12,468 bases of DNA. Origin: Rodentolepis nana. Taxonomy: Eukaryota > Platyhelminthes > Cestoda > Cyclophyllidea > Hymenolepididae. This document shows, in pieces, positions 8,125 to 12,468 of the stretch. The notes under the pieces are model-generated. The model was not told where the DNA came from, did not search any database, and saw only the letters and a list, made by a program, of their open reading frames with translations. The translations under genes and the position numbers were made by a program. The first letter of the stretch is position 1. Each line of letters opens with the position of its first letter. The DNA is taken from NCBI GenBank assembly GCA_900617975.1, contig UZAE01012027.1, positions 1 to 12,468 on the forward strand, in the 5' to 3' direction.

Positions 8125-8426
8125 TTTTTAAACACCATAACTGGCGATTTTTGAGCTTAAAAGACCGCTTTTTCAGACTGAACTGGTGAGATCCGACTGG
8201 AAATGGTTGAGATTAGCAGGAAAAATGTTAAATGGACTGGAATGGTAGAAAAATAGGAGTGCTTTTTTCCATCGATCTCTGATCTCGGGTTCGTGTTTCA
8301 AGATACACATTTTATGATTCGGCCCTTGAATTGCATCAAATGTACTTCTGTGTTGTCTGGTGTTTATTGGCTCGAGTATTATAGTCAAGATGAGTCCATC
8401 TGGGCACTTCAAAATACTTGTTCTTC

Positions 8427-8552
8427 ATGCAATTGAGAATTTGTAGGGATCGTATAGATTATTCATCAGCTTAAAATTATAAGAGAGCTATGGCCGCCCA
8501 AGTCGAAAGATACAACCAAGTAATCAAGGCCATAAGGACTATTACAACACGA
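8427..8552 (+). pseudogene. Relic of mariner transposase, N-terminal DNA-binding part (old copy)
   Basis: This corresponds to the end of the first helix-turn-helix, the GRP linker and the start of the second helix-turn-helix of a mariner transposase. The translation keeps SLK followed eight residues later by GRP, the same spacing as in the younger copy (codons about 56-66), but with stop codons before and between them. Conserved DNA blocks are GGCCGCCCA-GTCGAA (one extra A), ATCAAGGCCAT and ACAACACGA, with a 12-nt deletion between the last two. Weaker similarity seems to continue upstream to the element's left end. The reading frame is broken repeatedly, so it makes no product. Confidence 0.75.
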
Positions 8553-8619
8553 AAATAAACTCACACAGAGACCGAGGGTTCAATTACTAAAATCGGAATT
8601 GCTAAATTGATACAGTTAG

Positions 8620-8621
8620 TA
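8620..8621. repeat. TA target-site duplication, left
   Basis: The TA dinucleotide abuts the left terminal repeat and is matched by TA at 9914-9915, as expected for mariner integration. Confidence 0.85.
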
Positions 8622-8647
8622 TTGGGTTGGCAACTAAGTCACTGCCG
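8622..8647 (+). repeat. Mariner left terminal inverted repeat
   Basis: TTGGGTTGGCAACTAAGTCA plus six more bases. It matches the reverse complement of 9888-9913 at 22 of 26 positions. The differences are at positions 3, 5, 21 and 25 from the end. Confidence 0.93.
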
Positions 8648-8803
8648 TTTTTGTTGACGGATTCACTCTATACTTTCTTTTGTTTTGTTAACGTGGCCAG
8701 AGCATCTAACCTATATTTTTTTCTTACTGTATGGACTTCTAGGTTAATTAGTAAAAAATTTTTTTGTTTAGTTCTTTAGTCTTGTTTTTATCCCAATTTA
8801 AAA

Positions 8804-9839
8804 ATGAAAGAACAGGACGTGCACTTCCGACACATTTTATTGTATTAGTTCCGAAAAGGCAAGAACGCATCGCAAGCACAAAAGAAGTTATGTGTCGTAT
8901 ATGGAAATGAAGCCTTAAAAGAAAGGCAGTGTCGAAATTGGTTCGAAAGATTTCGTTCCGGTGATTTTTCACTGAAAAATTCACAACGATCTGGCCGCCC
9001 AGTCGAAGTGGATGAAACCCATATCAAGGCCATTATCGATTCAAATCGTCACAGCACAACACGAGATATTGCAGAGAAGCTCAATGTGTTGCATACATGC
9101 ATTAAAAAAAAATGAAAAACCCTTGGTTATGTCAAGAAACTTGATTTATGGATCCCTCACCAGTTAAAGGAAATTCATTTGACGCAACGGATTAGCATCT
9201 GTGATTCGCTACTGAAACGCAATGAGAATGATCCATTTCTGAAGAACCTAGTTACTGGCGACGAAAAGTGGATAGTTTATAACAATGTTACTCCCAAGAG
9301 ATCATGGGTGAAGCAAGATCAACCAGCCCAAACAGTATCAAAAGCAGAGATTCACCAAAAAAGATTATGCTGTCAGTTTGGTGGGATCACAAAGGAATTT
9401 TGCATTTTGAACTCATGCCGCAGAACCAAACGATAAATTCAAATGTGTATGTTGAAGAACTCGAAAAAATCTGAAGGATGCAATTGAAGATAAGCGGCCG
9501 GCATTATCAAATCGGAAGGGTGTTGTTTTCCATCATGATAACGCAAGGCCCCCCCCCCACACATCTTTGGTTACTCGGCAAAAATTATTGCAACTGGGTT
9601 GGGATGTTTTGTCACACCCACCATATAGCCCCGACCTTGCGCCTTCGGATTATCATTTGTTTCGTTCCATGCAAAACTCTTTAAATGGTAAAATTTTTAA
9701 CAACGCGGATGATGTCGGATCACACCTAATTCAGTTTTTTAATAGCAAAGACCAGACATTTTACGAACGGGGAATTTTTACTCTGCCAGAACGATGGAAA
9801 AAGGTCATCGACAAGAACGGCCAATATTTAATTGAATAA
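8804..9839 (+). pseudogene. Mariner transposase, inactivated (two stops, two frameshifts)
   Basis: A cut-and-paste transposase that acted in the nucleus on the element's terminal repeats. ATG at 8804 opens with VHFRH-type mariner N-terminal sequence. A paired helix-turn-helix region with a GRP linker (codons 64-66) follows, then WIPHQL (codon 116, for the family's WVPHEL), and TGDEKW with the first catalytic Asp at codon 153. After frame changes come HHDNARP (second Asp, 9537-9539) and YSPDLAPSDYHLF (third Asp, 9648-9650), then the C-terminus and TAA at 9837-9839. Lesions: TAG at 8846-8848 (codon 15), TGA at 9113-9115 (codon 104), loss of one A in the A-run at 9357-9362, a second frame change near 9464-9472, and an in-frame C-run expansion at 9549-9558 adding two prolines. 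All three catalytic Asp codons survive. Confidence 0.95.
9549..9558 (+). repeat. C10 tract inside mariner catalytic region
   Basis: The codons after HHDNAR read CCC CCC CCC CAC, where the family normally has a single proline before His-Thr-Ser (C4 expected). The six extra C keep the frame but lengthen the gap between the second and third catalytic Asp from 34 to 36 residues. Confidence 0.85.
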
Positions 9840-9887
9840 AGTTATATTTTTAAACAAAAATTCCGAATTTCCCTTCTTATTTGAAAT

Positions 9888-9913
9888 CAGCAATGACTTA
9901 GTTGCCAATCTAA
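9888..9913 (-). repeat. Mariner right terminal inverted repeat
   Basis: Reverse complement begins TTAGATTGGCAACTAAGTCA. It carries four mismatches to the left repeat, two of them within the outermost five bases. Confidence 0.92.
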
Positions 9914-9915
9914 TA
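9914..9915. repeat. TA target-site duplication, right
   Basis: TA directly after the right terminal repeat, pairing with 8620-8621. Confidence 0.85.
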
Positions 9916-9950
9916 GATGGCAACCAAAAACTGGCGACAGTGACGGTAAA

Positions 9951-10626
9951 CATCAATTACAACATCTAGGTGTTTTCATTGATAACTACACGGACGCCAC
10001 TCCTCACAACGACTGGCGCCTCAAGAATTGAAGTAATCTACTCGGTAAATTCCGGATTCAGCTTGTGACTTGAATTACCTTACTTGTTCCTTCTGCATAT
10101 TGCTGATATGCATCGTGAGCCAATACACAGACGACATTAAGACTTGACGTAGTACAAATAACCAGCGGAAAACCAGGTGGATTCATAATTTAAACAAAGT
10201 AGAAATCTTGTCACAGGTTTTTCATTTTCTATGTATGTACCTTCTGCTTTCGCCTCTTATCGATTAGTAAATATTTTTGGAAATATTACCTACACTAGTC
10301 AAATTGTTTTGTTGGGAAAAAAAGGAAAAAAGGCGTAATTTAGAAATCAAGGTTTTTACAATATTAGCTTGTTTAAAGTAGTCTTTATCATATGGAATTA
10401 ATAGGAAACTCTTCTGAATTATTACACATAGTACCATTTGCTACAGCATTACCTTAAAGGCATTTGTTTCAAAACTCTTGAAACTATTCATTATTTTATA
10501 TTTGATCAGCGATGCAATACCATGTTTGAAATATCTCAGAAATCAATCACTCATTATGAAGAAGGAAGGTTTAAGCACATGAAGTCTTCAAATACCTTAT
10601 TACTGCATAAATATATTCGCTTATAG
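9951..10626 (+). pseudogene. Relic of mariner transposase, middle and C-terminal part (old copy)
   Basis: This continues the transposase relic beyond the younger insertion. In order it shows LQHLG (family L..LGY, 9957-9971), TGGCG-CCTCAAGAATTGAAG (10013-10033; family WVPHELK with one base lost), CGGATT and TGTGA blocks, ACCAGC and GATTCA blocks near 10161-10185, then HLF followed by QNS (10461-10478, nine bases lost between them). It ends with a C-terminal frame HYEEGRFK...KYIRL and TAG at 10624-10626, matching the YERGIF...GQYLIE stop of the younger copy. The last 62 codons (from 10438) are open, but partly in a shifted frame. A roughly 20-nt imperfect duplication seems to lie before the WVPHELK-like segment. 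It is non-functional. Confidence 0.75.
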
Positions 10627-10635
10627 AGATCATGG

Positions 10636-10667
10636 GAAATGATTGGCTCTCTGGTTAGCCAATAATT
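10636..10667 (-). repeat. Decayed right terminal repeat of the old mariner
   Basis: GAAAT, then 17 nt containing CT..GTTA, then GCCAAT reproduces the spacing of the younger copy's right end (GAAAT at 9883, GCCAAT at 9904) with one inserted base. The outermost bases are too diverged to fix the end or a TA duplication. Confidence 0.55.
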
Positions 10668-10797
10668 CAAGAGCGGTAACCAAAAGTCAACAAATTAGTG
10701 GACGTTAGAATAACCTTTCCCTGATATTACGAAAGTAGTGTTTCTTGCATCCAAGGAAAATATACCTTAAACTATATTATCTGTCCACGAGGTATCA

Positions 10798-10874
10798 CTT
10801 TCACCTTTTTTCGCTCATAGTGACTAACCTATCAGCATGTTCACATCGATTTCTTATAACATACTCCAAAATAT
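10798..10874 (+). repeat. Diverged direct repeat, first member
   Basis: It starts CTTTCACCTTTTTTCG and ends AACATACTCCAAAATAT. The segment at 11358-11422 starts CTTTCATCTTTTTTCG and ends AACATACTCTGAAATAT. Each end block matches with one or two differences, while the middle differs and is 12 nt shorter in the second member. Confidence 0.4.
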
Positions 10875-11357
10875 TATAATTACATTTCATTTCTCTTTGA
10901 CCTCACTTACATACCTCGTCTTAGAATGGTGAATCACAATTTAATACTACCCACAGAACTAAACAAATAATAATTCATTTAAGGTGTAACCGAATATGAA
11001 AAATGTACCTATCTCTGTTTGAAATGCCAGTTGCTAGAACAAACAGTAATGACAGTTCTACTGTAATTATTTTGTGCGCCTTCAATGGAATTTAATGGGT
11101 TGTGCTGTCACGAATGTCTTCTCTTGACTCATGTCCGATGTTCGTGACTACAGAGCGTTACAACATATTCGAAGCTGTTTAATTATTCAAGTAATTTATC
11201 TATATTCACTGTACGATCATTCACCAAATCAGTAATTGAGTGAAGGGATTATTTGAAGCTACAAAGCTGATCCAAAAACATGAAACTTGAATTTTATGTA
11301 AATGCTTTTTAACTAGACTCTCAAGTTCAGATGAAGTGAGACATTTTGGCACATTGA

Positions 11358-11422
11358 CTTTCATCTTTTTTCGTCTCGATCCCCTCATCTATATCCCCCC
11401 CCCCGAACATACTCTGAAATAT
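11358..11422 (+). repeat. Diverged direct repeat, second member (contains C10 run)
   Basis: It pairs with 10798-10874 and includes ten C at 11395-11404 where the first member has unrelated sequence. The family is unknown. Confidence 0.4.
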
Positions 11423-12468
11423 GATTTCGGAGGTTTTCATAATTAAAATTTATTTAAATTGATAAATAATTGAATGCAATAATAATAAATTAATAGTATA
11501 TGAGACCATTTTTAATACAATTGAGTGAGCATGGAATTGATGAAACGAATAAAATGACAGGATACGTGATTGATCCTTTGAATAGCTGAAAATCCTGGAC
11601 AATAAAATAGCCTGTGACTCCAAAATCTCCCCTAAACACCTGCTTTCTCGCCTTAAATCAAGTTACGAATCAGCCTCTCCGACTCCTTTGATGCATTTAA
11701 ACACAATGATTGACTTTTTTTTAAATTCTTATCATGAAAAGTGAAGAGAGGCTCGACTATCACATTCCTTGTTTGTCGTTTAATAAGACTTCAAATCGTA
11801 GGCCATATATTTACAGATTGAATAAACTTTCCTGTATCCAAACTTGGCATGCTTAGTTAGTTCAGATGAAACGTACAATCGCGATACCGGAAATTGTGAG
11901 ATAAAAAAATGGTTAAAAGTGTATTACAGGGTCAGTGATGTAGGCTTGACCGCAGAGTTTCAGTAAATTGCACTTTTAACAGGCCAGCAAACATTCCTTA
12001 ATTGTGCAAAGTAGGATTTCCCAATCGCCTAAGTTTGCGGTAGGATTTGAAAGTGCAACATGTATGTCGCAAATCAAATTGCTCTGCTCTGCGTACCTAG
12101 AGAATCGAAAGTAAATGAACCATCACTTGAAGTATGAACTTATACTCTTCTATACTTGGGCAAAATAAAAATTTTACCCTCAATTATAAAGACCTAAAAT
12201 GAGTTTGAACATACTACTTATTCATAAGCTTTCTTAAGCCATGTCTGTCAATGAACGCACAGTTTACTTAAGTTTGTGGGAGAAAAAAAGACAATGTAAA
12301 TGCATGATTTTGGGAAAATAAAGGGGATACAAAAAAGTGGTTTCATAAAAAAAAGCAGAATAATACAGTCTCAGAACCCCTCAACAACCAAGGATTATTT
12401 TGTTGGACTTTAAAATTTTCAATATAACTAGGACATTCCTATCAGAATTTTGGGTGGCCATTTTAGTA

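Larger units (their letters stand above)
8622..9913 (+). mobile_element. Younger mariner transposon (1292 bp)
   Basis: A complete mariner by structure: TA duplication, 26-bp terminal inverted repeats, one intronless transposase region (8804-9839), and the usual size of about 1.3 kb. The repeat starting TTGGGTTGGCAACTAAGT and the TGDEKW, HHDNARP and YSPDLAPSDYHLF motifs place it in the mariner (DD34D) group, probably near the mellifera-type lineage. That sub-assignment rests on recalled terminal repeats and is moderate. It sits inside an older mariner of the same orientation. The coding region is broken, so it cannot move itself, though its repeats might still be recognised by an active relative's enzyme. 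Confidence 0.95.
8125..10667 (+). mobile_element. Old, decayed mariner element, interrupted by a younger mariner
   Basis: Sequence on both sides of the younger mariner matches that mariner in the same order and orientation. Left anchors (old/young start): ACTGGCG vs ACTGCCG 8140/8641, ATGGACT 8232/8731, GGCCGCCCA 8492/8993, ATCAAGGCCAT 8523/9023, ACAACACGA 8544/9056. Right anchors: CTAGGT/CTTGGT 9966/9122, CCTCA 10019/9155, CGGATT 10053/9188, TGTGA 10064/9200, ACCAGC 10161/9322, AATC..AAGG 10345/9510, CATTTGTTTC then AAAACTCTT near 10461-10479, stop codon 10624/9837, GCCAAT of the terminal repeat 10658/9904. Removing the insert and one TA leaves about 1250 bp, normal for mariner. Ends are approximate: the left terminal repeat is poorly kept. 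About 62 extra nt lie around the insertion point. Confidence 0.78.
10668..12468. other. 1.8-kb AT-rich stretch, no gene seen
   Basis: No coding frame, RNA gene or recognised element. Minor structure: two similar segments (10798-10874 and 11358-11422), a C10 run (11395-11404), and an inverted repeat GTTAAAAGTG/CACTTTTAAC (11912-11921 with 11971-11980). It may be intergenic or part of a large intron. Confidence 0.5.

Noticed and set aside
8173..9033. Minus frames at 8173-8412, 8748-8984 and 8845-9033
   Set aside because: They are antisense to the old and young mariner sequences and are shadows of them.
9478..9684. 68-codon plus frame inside the mariner
   Set aside because: Wrong frame: the real transposase frame here carries HHDNARP and YSPDLAPSDYHLF.
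1..12468. Bacterial-type features (operons, ribosome binding sites, CRISPR arrays, rho-independent terminators)
   Set aside because: Gene density, mariner and retroposon content indicate an animal genome. No regularly spaced repeats or operon-like frames exist.

Overview
The window looks like non-coding, repeat-bearing DNA from an animal, most probably an insect. It is AT-rich, has no dense gene array, and carries a mariner (Tc1/mariner) DNA transposon, short retroposon-like repeats with an AATAAA-type tail and target-site duplications, a tetranucleotide microsatellite and long C-tracts. The species cannot be named from the sequence. No intact protein-coding host gene could be supported.

Region 1-7100 is intergenic or intronic sequence seeded with one short retroposon-like family, here called family A. 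It has five copies: 1-319 (+, cut by the window edge), 1693-1871 (-), 1920-2063 (+, 5'-truncated), 3628-3952 (+) and 5542-5838 (-). Two copies have clear target-site duplications (12 and 15 bp). They define a unit of about 325 bp that starts with a G-run and ends in ATAAATAAATAA. The copies at 1693-1871 and 1920-2063 lie head to head and form a 45-nt inverted repeat with one mismatch. The rest is single-copy-looking AT-rich DNA with a (GTAT)15 microsatellite, a 24-bp tandem duplication, a C-rich/G-rich block (4980-5084) and a 47-nt near-palindrome (6994-7040).

Region 7100-8120 holds a weak tRNA-like SINE-head candidate (7161-7222) and an unrecognised 104-codon open frame (7252-7566).

Region 8125-10667 is the main result: a mariner nested inside an older, heavily decayed mariner of the same orientation. 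The younger element (8622-9913, 1292 bp, TA target duplication, 26-bp terminal inverted repeats) has a recognisable but dead transposase with two nonsense codons, two frameshifts and a C-run expansion that changes the DD34D spacing. Outside it, a series of colinear short matches to the younger element's own sequence runs from about 8140 to 8552 on the left and resumes from about 9951 to 10663 on the right. It includes a decayed GRP linker, a WVPHELK-like motif, an HLF...QNS motif, a YE.G.FK C-terminus with its stop codon, and a right terminal repeat.

Region 10668-12468 is AT-rich DNA with no recognisable gene, one diverged direct repeat pair and a small inverted repeat. Nothing here forms a working pathway. 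The content is mobile-element history in a gene-poor stretch.
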